Shown here: piece by piece, positions 35,036-43,664 of the stretch | Numbering within the stretch: position 1 is the stretch's first letter | Layout of the letters: each line of letters begins with the position of its first letter | NCBI GenBank assembly: GCA_028278225.1 | Contig: JANQEU010000022.1 | Span: forward strand, 62,001 to 126,000 | DNA from: Cyclobacteriaceae bacterium | Lineage (GTDB): Bacteria > Bacteroidota > Bacteroidia > Cytophagales > Cyclobacteriaceae | Length of the DNA stretch: 64,000 nt | Direction of reading: 5' to 3' | Made by a program: the position numbers and the translations under genes | Notes under the pieces: generated by a model | Databases searched by the model: none | What the model saw: only the letters and a program-made list of their open reading frames with translations | Told to the model about the DNA's origin: nothing

Positions 35036-37549
35036 ATGCGAATCTCTCTGACAGGCCTTCTGACCATCTTTGCCATAAGTATAACCACCGCTCAGCTCAA
35101 ATCACCGGCAGAGTTCCTTGGGTATGAACTCGGGGATAAATTCACACGTCATCATCGGGTGGTGGAATATTATCAGCATGTAGCTGAGAATTCTCCGATG
35201 GTCACATTGCAGGAATACGGGAAGACCTACGAAGACAGACCGCTGCTGTTAGCATATATTGCCAATGACCGGAACATGGCAAATCTGGAGAACATTCGGG
35301 CGGACAATCTTCGCAGGGCAGGTTTGATGGATGGCACTCCCTCAACCCAGATTGCGATCGTTTGGCTTAGTTACAATGTGCATGGCAATGAGGCTAACTC
35401 CACGGAGGCGTCTATGGCCACTATTTATGAGCTGGTCAGGCCGAACTCAGATAAGCAGGCATGGCTGGAGAATACTGTAGTAATTATCGATCCATGTATC
35501 AATCCGGATGGCCGTGACCGGTATGTCAATTTCTTCTGGCAATACGGAAACATGCCCTATAACCCTGATCCGCAGGCAGCCGAGCACCTGGAACCCTGGC
35601 CCGGAGGAAGACAGAATCACTACCTGTTTGACCTCAATCGCGATTGGGCCTGGCAAACGCAGGTGGAATCCAGGGAACGAATAGAAGAATACAATAAATG
35701 GCTCCCCCATATCCACGTTGATTTTCACGAACAGGGATACAACAGCCCATATTATTTCGCTCCGGCGGCCGAACCCTATCATGAGTTGATCACGAAATGG
35801 CAAAGAGACTTCCAGGTACAGATTGGCAGGAACCATGCCAAGTATTTTGATGCAAACAATTGGTTTTATTTCACCAAGCAACGCTTTGACCTGCTCTATC
35901 CAAGTTATGGAGATACCTACCCAACTTACAATGGTGCGATCGGTATGACATATGAACAAGCCGGTCATGGCATGGGCGGACTGGGAGTGATCAAGCAAGA
36001 AGGAGACACCTTAACGTTGTTGGACAGGTTGACCCACCATTTGACGACCGGATTGTCAACAATTGAAGTGTCCTCCCAAAATTCCGGTCAGCTGCTTACT
36101 GAATTTGAAAAATTCTTTAGTTCTCCGGTTGCAGGTTCCTACAAGTCATTTGTGTTGAAGTCAGACAACGTGGACAAAATGAATCACTTGAAGGTCTGGC
36201 TGGATACCCATGACATCAAATATGGCTCAGCGTCAAGTGTGAGGGGGTTGAGCGGCTACAATTACAAAACAAAAAGAACGCAAAATTTCACGATCAACCC
36301 GAATGACCTGGTGATTTCAACCAACCAGCCCAAAGGTGTATTGGCGAAGATCCTTTTTGAGCCTGTGACCAAACTGTCAGATTCCCTGACGTACGATATC
36401 ACGGCCTGGTCGGTGCCCTATTTCTATGGCATGCAGGCTTATGCCACGACTACAGCTTTGTCAATACAGGAAGAGAAATTTGAAAACAGATTCCAGCCAA
36501 ATGATCCACCTGAAAATGCATACGCTTTCTTCTTCAAATGGAACAGTCTGAGGGATGCTCAATTTCTATCGGCATTGCTTAAGTCCGACATCAAAGTTCG
36601 TTTTGCGGAACGCAGTATGCAGGTGAACGGAAAATCTTTTTCACCCGGAACGCTGATCGTTTCAAAGCGGGACAATGACCGGCTTCCGGAGGATTTCGAG
36701 ACGACAATCATGGATATTGCCAATGATTTTCAGCGAACGCCTGAGGTGGTAAATACCGGATTTATGGATTATGGTCCGGATGTTGGATCTTCTGATATCA
36801 GGTACCTCGATCGGCCAAAAGTGGCCATGTTTTCCGGTGATGGTACTTCCACTACAAATTATGGTGCCACGTGGTACTTCATGGAGCAGGAATTAAAATA
36901 TCCGGTTTCCATGATACAAACTGATAATATCGGCTGGGTGGATCTGGAAGAATATGATATTTTAATAATGCAGGAAGGCTGGTATGGTAATTTTGAAGAG
37001 GATCACCTGAAAAAGATAAGTGAATGGGTAAGGGGGGGAGGAAAGCTGATCCTTTTCCAGAGGGCTATTCAAAAGTTCGTGGATTCGGATTTTGCAGGCA
37101 TAAGTAAGTTCAACTCTGAAGATGAGAAAGCTGAATTTGAATCCAGAAATGATGAGCGGAATGAAAAGGCCAAACTGGCAAAGTATGGAGACCGGGAAAG
37201 GGACTATGCCAGGAATATTATTCCCGGAGCGATCTTCAGAGTTTCCCTGGATAACACCCACCCTCTGGCGTTTGGGTATGGTGATACGTACTATTCATTA
37301 AAAACATCAAGAAACCGGTATGGGTATCTGGATGGACAAAACGTTGGCGTTATCAAATCTGCGGATGACCATCTCAGCGGTTTTGCCGGAAAGCACGTCA
37401 TGGAGGACATTCCAAAATCCCTGGTGTTTGGAGTTGAGGACAAGGGAAGAGGACAGATTGTTTATTTTGCAGATAATGTCTTATTCCGGGCGTTTTGGTA
37501 CGATGCAAAATTGATGGTTTCCAATGCCATATTCTTTGTGGGACAGTAG
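35036..37549 (+). CDS. Secreted M14 zinc carboxypeptidase-like peptidase with GATase1-like domain
   Basis: An 837-residue exported peptidase. A signal peptide ends at ITTAQ (near 20). The M14 zinc site is visible as YNVHGNEANSTEA (His and Glu, near 118-127) and HVDFHEQG (third ligand His, near 230). The substrate-carboxylate region INPDGRDRYVNFF follows the HxxE motif as in carboxypeptidases. A segment near 600-690 (VAMFSGDGTSTT, then EEYDILIMQEGWYG, then VRGGGKLILFQ) resembles the class I glutamine amidotransferase-like domain seen in large Bacteroidota M14 proteins. No T9SS tail is apparent. A heptad-repeat hairpin begins 10 bp after the stop and could act as terminator. Confidence 0.9.
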   Translation: MRISLTGLLTIFAISITTAQLKSPAEFLGYELGDKFTRHHRVVEYYQHVAENSPMVTLQEYGKTYEDRPLLLAYIANDRNMANLENIRADNLRRAGLMDGTPSTQIAIVWLSYNVHGNEANSTEASMATIYELVRPNSDKQAWLENTVVIIDPCINPDGRDRYVNFFWQYGNMPYNPDPQAAEHLEPWPGGRQNHYLFDLNRDWAWQTQVESRERIEEYNKWLPHIHVDFHEQGYNSPYYFAPAAEPYHELITKWQRDFQVQIGRNHAKYFDANNWFYFTKQRFDLLYPSYGDTYPTYNGAIGMTYEQAGHGMGGLGVIKQEGDTLTLLDRLTHHLTTGLSTIEVSSQNSGQLLTEFEKFFSSPVAGSYKSFVLKSDNVDKMNHLKVWLDTHDIKYGSASSVRGLSGYNYKTKRTQNFTINPNDLVISTNQPKGVLAKILFEPVTKLSDSLTYDITAWSVPYFYGMQAYATTTALSIQEEKFENRFQPNDPPENAYAFFFKWNSLRDAQFLSALLKSDIKVRFAERSMQVNGKSFSPGTLIVSKRDNDRLPEDFETTIMDIANDFQRTPEVVNTGFMDYGPDVGSSDIRYLDRPKVAMFSGDGTSTTNYGATWYFMEQELKYPVSMIQTDNIGWVDLEEYDILIMQEGWYGNFEEDHLKKISEWVRGGGKLILFQRAIQKFVDSDFAGISKFNSEDEKAEFESRNDERNEKAKLAKYGDRERDYARNIIPGAIFRVSLDNTHPLAFGYGDTYYSLKTSRNRYGYLDGQNVGVIKSADDHLSGFAGKHVMEDIPKSLVFGVEDKGRGQIVYFADNVLFRAFWYDAKLMVSNAIFFVGQ

Positions 37550-37558
37550 ACCTGATGC

Positions 37559-37623
37559 CAGTTGCGGGTTGCGAGTTGCGGGTTGCCGGTTGAATTCAAC
37601 CCGCAACCCGCAACCCGCAACTG
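37559..37623. repeat. Heptad-repeat hairpin (GTTGCGG type)
   Basis: A near-perfect inverted repeat made of 7-bp units. The left arm is CAGTTGC, GGGTTGC, GAGTTGC, GGGTTGC, CGGTTGA; the right arm is four complementary units ending CCGCAACTG. The centre is ATTC. Only one heptad is missing from the right arm and only single bases differ. It fills the gap between the M14 gene stop (37549) and the sulfotransferase ATG (37647). It has no internal gene. Confidence 0.85.
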
Positions 37624-37646
37624 TTAACTCCTAACCTGCAATCGGC

Positions 37647-38438
37647 ATGAACACGTGGTGGAAGCAACACATAAGCAGTCCGGTCATCAATCATTTTGGG
37701 CGGCAGAAGGAATCGAGGTTGTTTTCAAAGCCGCCAATATTTATCGGTGGTTGTGGAAGATCCGGGACAACTTTGCTCCAGGCCATATTATCCGCACATC
37801 CTCGAATACATGTTTTTCATAAGGAAGTCGATGCATTCACTGATTGGCGACGGCAAGAAGATGGATTGAAGCCATACAGGATCGACAGGTTCTATAGAAG
37901 ATTGCTGACTTCCAGGATCGCTGATAGTAAAACACGGTGGTGCATCAAAAGGCCCTACAACATCTATTACATACCGGAAATCCTCGAGTACTTTGTTGGG
38001 GATGTCCGGTTTATCCACATGGTGAGGGACCCACGGGCAGTGTGCACTTCCAAGCACCCTTCACTGTCAGGCCAATACTGGATTTCTGTTGATCGCTGGA
38101 TACGGGATGTCGGGTCGGGATTGTTATTTCAGGACAGGCCACAGATGCTGACGATCAGGTATGAGGATCTGGTTGTCAAAACCGGTGAAACGATCGAAGA
38201 GATCTGTGATTTCCTGGGAGAAGTCTGCACCCCGGAGATTCTTGATTGGTACAGCCATGCGACGATCCTGAAAGACAGGGCATGGTCCGAAAGGCTAAAA
38301 CCTATTCATTCCGATTCGTTGTACGGATGGCAGAGCGGTGAACACAAGGTGAGAGTGGATGAAATTACCGCTAATGAAACAGTTCTGAAAATGATGGATG
38401 AATTGGGCTATCAGCAAGTCCCTAATTTCAATTCCTGA
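37647..38438 (+). CDS. Sulfotransferase family protein
   Basis: A 263-residue PAPS-dependent sulfotransferase-fold protein. The 5'-phosphosulfate loop is FIGGCGRSGTTLLQ (near 32-45). The 3'-phosphate-binding segment is FIHMVRDPRAVCTSK (near 125-139). IRYEDLVVKTGETIEEICDFLG is the conserved late helix. It transfers sulfate to a hydroxyl or amine of an unknown glycan, lipid or protein. The gene is isolated: preceded by a heptad hairpin and overlapping the 3' end of the convergent barrel gene by 11 bp. Confidence 0.85.
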   Translation: MNTWWKQHISSPVINHFGRQKESRLFSKPPIFIGGCGRSGTTLLQAILSAHPRIHVFHKEVDAFTDWRRQEDGLKPYRIDRFYRRLLTSRIADSKTRWCIKRPYNIYYIPEILEYFVGDVRFIHMVRDPRAVCTSKHPSLSGQYWISVDRWIRDVGSGLLFQDRPQMLTIRYEDLVVKTGETIEEICDFLGEVCTPEILDWYSHATILKDRAWSERLKPIHSDSLYGWQSGEHKVRVDEITANETVLKMMDELGYQQVPNFNS

Positions 38439-40422
38439 ATTTAACAACATCCGGTCCTCGCAGATCAAAATCTTCAACCGGTTCGGAAACCCTGGTAGAA
38501 AAAACAAAATCCCTGGCACCCATGTCGTCAGGGCGGAAAGGATAAAATGCAAACCTGAATTGTATCGTGTTAAAAGCCAGGTTTTCATTTCTCATTCTGA
38601 CTCCAACTCCTACGGCACTATACGTTTTACCTTCAAAAGGCGTTCCCTTCAAGAAAGCCACATCAATAAAGTTAAATGCGGCAACTCTAAAGCCGGCCAG
38701 GTAGATAGGAGTGAATAATACTGTTTCCTGGCTGAATACGAACCTTCGTGTCCCCGCCAACAAAATACTCTGAAATCCCCTGATCCCATAAGGATCATTC
38801 AGATCAACAATTTCCAAATCTCTTCTTCGGATCCCCACGGTATATTCCAGATTGAAAAACAGCCGGAATTTCAAAAAATCATAGTTATACAGCCTGGTGA
38901 AATACCCAAACTTTGTCTGGACAACTCCCTGCTCCAGCTGGCCGTCATACATGAAACTTCCTGTGTTCAATTCGCCCCTCAGATATCCGAAATTTGGAAT
39001 AAAGTCGCCTTTTGCAAACCGGATGCCGGCATATTTTCTTGATTTGAACTCACCGATTTCATAACCGGCAGTCCATTGAATAAGGTTGCCGGCCGGTATA
39101 TCCTCGGTCCGCCCAAAGAAATTAACAAGAACGTCTTTGTAGTAATGACGCGACGATAATCCGATGCTGGCAATAAATCTAGTTCTGTGATGGAATAGTT
39201 CATTATTGGTTTCATTGACAGGAGGCCGGTCGCTAAATTTTACCCTGTTGATCCGGGCGGCTGCCAACAGTCGCCAGCGCCGTAAATCCAGGAAGATGGG
39301 CAGGTTTTCTATCCCTGTAAATGCTCTTCCGATCCATATGTCCTGGGTACTTTGCGTGCTGTTCAATTCAAAAGAATTGGTCAGATCGGAATTCGGACCG
39401 AGGATTTGTCCATTTGGAAGAAATATCTGTCTGATCCGGTATCGACTAATTTCGCCCCCACCTGCATACAGCGTATTGGGCGTGTAGAAATCACGAAAAA
39501 ACTGGACGCCGGCACCCTCCTTCGAAAAACTATTCGCAACATTTATCGATGATGAAATAAAAGTCCCCCGGACATTTCTAATATTCAAATATGTATCATG
39601 GCTCACATTTCTATCCCTGTCATTAAACAGTAGTTCCGTCTCCAATTCGTGGCCGGTTCCAAAAAGATTGATATTACTAAAACCAAATCTATTTCCGGAC
39701 AATACGCTCGGATTAATATCAAACCTCAGTGGGAAAACATCCCTTGTCACCACAGCAACGTCTGCCCCAGAGGACGGCCTACGGGCGACCATGATCTTAG
39801 CATCCTTTATAAAAGGTAACTGCCTTAGCACCCTCTCATTATCTGCCATGATCATTGGGTTTATCCGATCGCCTTCCCTGATCAATAGATTATTGTTGAT
39901 GACCCTGTCATGCGTCGGGATATGAAACCGATTTAAAAAGTGATAAGGTCCCCTGACAACTTTAGCGGTATCCTTAATGTCTGTCCCGAAAACATTGAGT
40001 TCTTTGAAATAAAGATTCCTGATCGTCCTGTTTCTGTAAGGATGGAAATAACTTATGCTTGATTCAACCGTCTGGACTTGTTTTTTGGTTTTTTGATCCT
40101 TACCGAAAGTCACTTTATAAAGTGTTTTTGAAATCCGGTCATCACGGCGCTGCAATCGCTTTTTTAATTTACCATAAAACTGATCCGTATTTTTTTTGAC
40201 ATTCCTCTTTGAAATGAAATAGTCGATGGTATCAGCAAGTGTAAACTCCGTTTCCTTTTCGCAATAGGTGGTTTTTCCGCTGAAAGTAATGTACCTGCCG
40301 GCTTTCACCCGGATCTTGTTAAAGTGGACCTCCTCCTGTGCCGAAGCATAATTGTGGAGGAAAAATATCACCATTACAATTATCAGGTTCCTTAGGATAT
40401 TGCTTCTCCGGTAGTTCAACAT
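38428..40422 (-). CDS. Omp85/BamA-like outer-membrane barrel protein
   Basis: A protein of about 664 residues from ATG 40422 (GTG 40431 is possible). A signal peptide ends at NYASAQ. Residues 40-130 are charged and helical. A POTRA-like segment follows (NNNLLIREGDRINPMIMADNERVLRQLPFIKDAKIMV, about 185-220). The second half shows alternating aromatic beta strands, with GIRGFQSILLAGTRRFVFSQE resembling the RGF-type motif of Omp85 barrels. The last strand is unusual for BamA because it does not end in an aromatic residue but in VVKFRN. Only one or two POTRA-like repeats are evident. It is probably a surface-assembly or lipid-export barrel of unknown substrate. Confidence 0.75.
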   Translation of the reverse strand: MLNYRRSNILRNLIIVMVIFFLHNYASAQEEVHFNKIRVKAGRYITFSGKTTYCEKETEFTLADTIDYFISKRNVKKNTDQFYGKLKKRLQRRDDRISKTLYKVTFGKDQKTKKQVQTVESSISYFHPYRNRTIRNLYFKELNVFGTDIKDTAKVVRGPYHFLNRFHIPTHDRVINNNLLIREGDRINPMIMADNERVLRQLPFIKDAKIMVARRPSSGADVAVVTRDVFPLRFDINPSVLSGNRFGFSNINLFGTGHELETELLFNDRDRNVSHDTYLNIRNVRGTFISSSINVANSFSKEGAGVQFFRDFYTPNTLYAGGGEISRYRIRQIFLPNGQILGPNSDLTNSFELNSTQSTQDIWIGRAFTGIENLPIFLDLRRWRLLAAARINRVKFSDRPPVNETNNELFHHRTRFIASIGLSSRHYYKDVLVNFFGRTEDIPAGNLIQWTAGYEIGEFKSRKYAGIRFAKGDFIPNFGYLRGELNTGSFMYDGQLEQGVVQTKFGYFTRLYNYDFLKFRLFFNLEYTVGIRRRDLEIVDLNDPYGIRGFQSILLAGTRRFVFSQETVLFTPIYLAGFRVAAFNFIDVAFLKGTPFEGKTYSAVGVGVRMRNENLAFNTIQFRFAFYPFRPDDMGARDFVFSTRVSEPVEDFDLRGPDVVKFRN

Positions 40423-40546
40423 ATGGCACACACTTCAAAATATTAAATAAACCTTACAGAACTAAAGATTTTGCAATAAATAAGATGAAATAGAACAAAT
40501 GAGTCTTTGAAAAGGTATCGAATGGCCGGTATCTCCCCAACGGAAT

Positions 40547-41437
40547 TCAGTCCATGATCGCAGACAAATCAACCTGCATGATCTTATTGTCAACCTCGTA
40601 GAAAAAGTATCTGCCGTCGGGAGAGAGCGTTGGTGTTAATTCCCATACTTCGGAGGCGTTTATTTTATCCACCGTTTTTGGCAGTGACCATTCTCCTTGT
40701 TCATTGTATGAAATGAACAGATCAATTTCGTTTGTGGAATGCACATAACGATTGAAAATGATAAATTTTTCCTCCGGATCAACAACAAGGTCATTTTCTT
40801 CTTCACCGGAGTTCAGTACTTCCAGGTTTACCGGTTCCGAGTAGTTCCCGTCAATAAATTTTGAGACGTAAATATCCATTCCCCCTTTTCCTCCGATGCG
40901 GTTTGAATTGAAATACAGGTTGTTATTTTTGGCCAGGGAGGGGTAAGATTCATATCCGGAGGAATTAACAGTTGCAACCAGTTCGGGGTTGGATAAGTCC
41001 GATGGATCTACTCTCCAGATGTTGTGTGGAATCTCATTACCGACCGAATCCGGGTGTGAGCGAGAATTGAAATACAGCCACCGGTTATCATAAGACAGTA
41101 CCGGATGGTAGGCGTCCATCTCCAGTTCCAGTGGTTCCGGGGTTGTCCATTTGCCATTTCGATAAATTGATTTGAAAATACCTGCAAACTTTTTACCACT
41201 ATCGAACTGTTTGTCAATAGGATTTGAAATAAACAGTGTGAAACCATCCCTGGAAAAATAAATCCCGTTGGTCGTTGTGATCGTACCTTCAGAAAAAACC
41301 ATCGGTTTTTCAGTAGGTTCGGATAATGCAAAGGGGTATAGTCTCTGTTCACTTTTCTCACCGCTTTGGCTGCAACTCGCAAAAACCAATAGTACGCCGA
41401 TCAACAGTTTTCCATTAAGAATAAAAGGTTGTTTCAT
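40547..41437 (-). CDS. PD40-repeat lipoprotein
   Basis: A 296-residue lipoprotein with lipobox VFASC (Cys 22). The remainder is beta-propeller repeats of the WD40-like PD40 type: FSRDGFTLFISNP, LSYDNRWLYFNSRSHPDS, LAKNNNLYFNSNRIGGKGGMDIYVS, LSPDGRYFFYEVD. Such proteins bind other envelope proteins or ligands; no catalytic residues are visible. It lies downstream of dinB on the same strand with a 32-bp gap but has no obvious functional tie to it. Confidence 0.82.
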   Translation of the reverse strand: MKQPFILNGKLLIGVLLVFASCSQSGEKSEQRLYPFALSEPTEKPMVFSEGTITTTNGIYFSRDGFTLFISNPIDKQFDSGKKFAGIFKSIYRNGKWTTPEPLELEMDAYHPVLSYDNRWLYFNSRSHPDSVGNEIPHNIWRVDPSDLSNPELVATVNSSGYESYPSLAKNNNLYFNSNRIGGKGGMDIYVSKFIDGNYSEPVNLEVLNSGEEENDLVVDPEEKFIIFNRYVHSTNEIDLFISYNEQGEWSLPKTVDKINASEVWELTPTLSPDGRYFFYEVDNKIMQVDLSAIMD

Positions 41438-41469
41438 AGATAAAAGCTCAGAACCGGAACCAAACTAAA

Positions 41470-42696
41470 TCAATAATACTTAGAAGCACCAAATACATTA
41501 TTATCAAATCTGATCTTGCGGGACATGCCCAGGCTTGCAGCACGGACGATCGCATCTTTTCCATGTTTCATTTTCACATGATCCATCGCCTGGTATAACC
41601 TTAGGGATTCTTCCGTATCCTCAAACAAATTGATCTGGTAGTTACCGTGAACAAGGTCACTGAGACGCACACCTATCAACCGAAGTAACATTCTTCTGGT
41701 GTAAAGGCTTTCATAAAGATCCAAAACTTCCTTAATAATGACCTGATCGGCAGAAGTGTAGGGGATATGTCTTTGTTTGGTTTCCGTATCAAAATTGGCA
41801 TACCTGATTTTCACGGTCACGCAGGAAGCCAGCTTTTGCTCCAATCTCAGGGTATGACATAATTTTTCCACCATGGTAGTTAGCATCGTCTTCATTTTTT
41901 TCACATCTATTGAGTCCTGGTCGAATGTACATTCCGTAGAAATAGATTTACGCTCGCTATATGGTATGATAGGTGTATTGTCGATGGCATTTGCTTTATT
42001 CCATAACGCCCTGCCATTCTTTCCAAATGCCCGCTCCAATAGTTTAACCGGCATTTCCCTGAGGGTTTTGACGTAGTACACGCCCATATCATATAGGAAT
42101 TGTGAAGTTTTTTTGCCGATCATTGGGATCTTCTTCACAGACAGCGGGGCCAAAAATTCCTTTTCATGACCTCTTTCCACATATTTTTCCCCGTTGGGTT
42201 TGTATTCACCTGCAGCTACTTTAGATACAAGTTTGTTTACTGATAGACCCATGGAAATAGGAAGTCCCGTTTCCGATATGATTTTTTCACGCAGGTCATG
42301 GGACCATTGAAATGTACTGAAGAAACGATCCATCCCGCTTGCATCAATGTAGAACTCGTCAATTGACGCTTTTTCGAATACCGGGGCATCTTCCCTAATG
42401 ATATTAGTGACAATTCTCGAAAAATAACTGTAAGCCTCCATATCGCCGGAAATGACTTTGGCATCAGGACACAAACGCATGGCAAGTCTTGTAGGCATTG
42501 CGGAGTGCACTCCGAATTTCCTGGCCTCATAGCTGCATGAAGTGACGACACCCCGGCCTTCTTTACCACCTATGATCAGTGGAATACCTTTCAACCTCGG
42601 ATCGCGAAGACATTCTACAGACACAAAGAAAGCATCCAGGTCCATGTGGATGATGGCGCGTTTGGAGTAGGGGATATTTTGCATGGAAATAAGCAT
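41470..42696 (-). CDS. dinB: DNA polymerase IV (Y-family)
   Basis: A Y-family translesion polymerase of about 408 residues. Catalytic metal ligands are in IIHMDLDAFFVSVE (N-terminus) and KASIDEFYIDASG (Asp-Glu pair). The steric-gate region follows SYEARKFGVHSAMPTRLA. A little-finger domain spans about 260-370. The open frame continues upstream to an ATG at 42759, but those 21 residues (repeating QLAT) are encoded entirely by a GTTGCGA/GTTGCCA heptad array. I therefore place the start at ATG 42696, or 42684 four codons later. Two four-helix-bundle genes separate it from a palindrome-bearing intergenic region that probably contains its damage-responsive promoter. Confidence 0.93.
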   Translation of the reverse strand: MLISMQNIPYSKRAIIHMDLDAFFVSVECLRDPRLKGIPLIIGGKEGRGVVTSCSYEARKFGVHSAMPTRLAMRLCPDAKVISGDMEAYSYFSRIVTNIIREDAPVFEKASIDEFYIDASGMDRFFSTFQWSHDLREKIISETGLPISMGLSVNKLVSKVAAGEYKPNGEKYVERGHEKEFLAPLSVKKIPMIGKKTSQFLYDMGVYYVKTLREMPVKLLERAFGKNGRALWNKANAIDNTPIIPYSERKSISTECTFDQDSIDVKKMKTMLTTMVEKLCHTLRLEQKLASCVTVKIRYANFDTETKQRHIPYTSADQVIIKEVLDLYESLYTRRMLLRLIGVRLSDLVHGNYQINLFEDTEESLRLYQAMDHVKMKHGKDAIVRAASLGMSRKIRFDNNVFGASKYY

Positions 42697-42703
42697 TTTG
42701 CCG

Positions 42704-42759
42704 GTTGCGAGTTGCCAGTTGCGAGTTGCCAGTTGCGAGTTGCCAGTTGCGAGTTGCAT
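42704..42759. repeat. Heptad tandem array (four 14-bp units GTTGCGA+GTTGCCA)
   Basis: Eight uninterrupted 7-bp units alternate GTTGCGA and GTTGCCA, the last being GTTGCAT. The array ends 8 bp before the chosen dinB start and would encode an extra QLAT-repeat N-terminus from an ATG formed by its last unit. It is the left boundary, inverted relative to the right one at 43179, of a ~0.5 kb segment carrying a four-helix-bundle gene. Confidence 0.9.
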
Positions 42760-42771
42760 CTGAGACTTAAA

Positions 42772-43143
42772 TTATATCCTCCAATCTTTTATCACATATT
42801 GAATAAATCCGAATATTTTACTACCTAATTCGTCATATTCATTTTTCAATTGTGTGGCTGATTCTTCAAATTGTGGATATACAGCAATTATCTTCCTAAG
42901 ATGATTTATAGTTTCATCATTACTTGCATGGGCATATGTTAAAAATTTGATAAAATCATTTTTATACCTTTTCCTGCCATATCCTTCAACAATATTTGAA
43001 TTGATGGAATCCGCCGATCTCCTTAGTTGACTACCTAGTTCATATAATTCATGGTTTGGTAGTTGAAGAGAAAATTTGTGAGTTCTCTCAAATAATTGAA
43101 ACGATATTTGATAGATATCCAGGTCTTTATATGATTTTGCCAT
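42772..43143 (-). CDS. Four-helix-bundle protein (S23/IVP, TIGR02436-like)
   Basis: A 123-residue all-helical protein. Family signatures are SYKDLDIYQISFQLFERTHKF at the start, LGSQLRRSADSINSNIVEGYGR in helix 2 and the following KNDFIKFLTYAHASNDETINHL. The family was first noticed in intervening sequences of 23S rRNA genes and also includes the Avd protein of diversity-generating retroelements. Its role in free-standing copies is unknown. No rRNA or reverse transcriptase is near. It is bracketed by inverted heptad repeats and is AT-richer than dinB, consistent with an acquired segment. Confidence 0.88.
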   Translation of the reverse strand: MAKSYKDLDIYQISFQLFERTHKFSLQLPNHELYELGSQLRRSADSINSNIVEGYGRKRYKNDFIKFLTYAHASNDETINHLRKIIAVYPQFEESATQLKNEYDELGSKIFGFIQYVIKDWRI

Positions 43144-43178
43144 TTTTCAACTTAATATTTTGCGATCAATAGCCTCAT

Positions 43179-43206
43179 AACTCGTAACCCGCAACTCGCA
43201 ACCGCT
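43179..43206. repeat. Heptad array (AACTCGC type, inverted)
   Basis: Four 7-bp units, AACTCGT, AACCCGC, AACTCGC and AACCGCT. They are the reverse complement of the GTTGCGA family and so inverted relative to the array at 42704. The last unit overlaps the stop codon of the four-helix-bundle gene at 43205. Confidence 0.75.
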
Positions 43207-43603
43207 ATAACGCCAACGACCGGGTATGCATCGACTTACGAAAATCATCCAACAACACATCAATTTCCTGGGAAAGATGTGCCAGATCTTCGTTGTAACC
43301 GTAGTTCAGGTCTTCACACAATACCAGGTAGTATTTGCATTCCTCCAGTGACCCGATAGCATGATTCAGTAACCTCATTCTTTCATTTGGTCCAGTTTTT
43401 CTGAAGGCTTGTGCGATACTGGTGGCTATAGCAATTGACGCTCTTCTGAATTGAACGATCAACCCTTCTGTTTCATCACTTGGAAATCTTCGTGTGAATT
43501 GATACGTGATCAATACAAACTCATGAGCCCTTTGCCAAACGATCAGGTCCTTAAACGTCCTGGCAGTTTTTTTTGATTTCTTCTTTACTAAAATGTTATC
43601 CAT
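43205..43603 (-). CDS. Four-helix-bundle protein (S23/IVP family, second copy)
   Basis: A 132-residue member of the same family, well diverged from its neighbour: TFKDLIVWQRAHEFVLITYQF (near 16-36), then VQFRRASIAIATSIAQAFRKTG, then LNHAIGSLEECKYYLVLCEDL. It has a Lys-rich start (VKKKSKK). It is the first gene after the operator-bearing intergenic region and would share the dinB transcript. The ATG lies only 3 bp from a CTAAA-ATA-TTTAG palindrome. It may be the older resident, with the second copy inserted behind it. Function unknown. Confidence 0.87.
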   Translation of the reverse strand: MDNILVKKKSKKTARTFKDLIVWQRAHEFVLITYQFTRRFPSDETEGLIVQFRRASIAIATSIAQAFRKTGPNERMRLLNHAIGSLEECKYYLVLCEDLNYGYNEDLAHLSQEIDVLLDDFRKSMHTRSLAL

Positions 43604-43606
43604 TAT

Positions 43607-43619
43607 CTAAAATATTTAG
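43607..43619. promoter_or_regulatory. Palindrome at the dinB-side of the divergent promoter region
   Basis: CTAAA-ATA-TTTAG lies directly upstream of the four-helix-bundle/dinB unit. It shares the CTAA/TTAG core with the operators near DUF763 and dnaE. A third symmetric stretch, AAAATT-ACT-AATTTT, lies at 43639-43653 in the middle of the same 87-bp region. Confidence 0.45.
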
Positions 43620-43664
43620 CAAAATTTTACTTTTTAAATTAAAATTACTAATTTTATAATCAAT

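Larger units (their letters stand above)
42704..43206. mobile_element. Candidate small element: four-helix-bundle gene bounded by inverted heptad arrays
   Basis: A segment of about 503 bp contains a single gene (42772-43143). It is bounded by a GTTGCGA array on the left (plus strand) and an AACTCGC array on the right, that is, inverted ends. The right end coincides with the stop codon of the next four-helix-bundle gene and the left end with the dinB start, as if inserted precisely between two genes. No transposase or target duplication is evident. Mobility is inferred from layout only. Confidence 0.4.

Noticed and set aside
42704..42759. CRISPR-like array
   Set aside because: The repeats are contiguous 7/14-bp units without spacers, and no cas genes are present.
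42704..42759. N-terminal 21-residue extension of DinB
   Set aside because: It is encoded wholly by the heptad array, is absent from normal DinB proteins, and conserved sequence begins after ATG 42696/42684.
42772..43603. 23S rRNA intervening sequence or diversity-generating retroelement (Avd)
   Set aside because: The gene family fits both, but no rRNA, reverse transcriptase or template/variable repeat is visible nearby.
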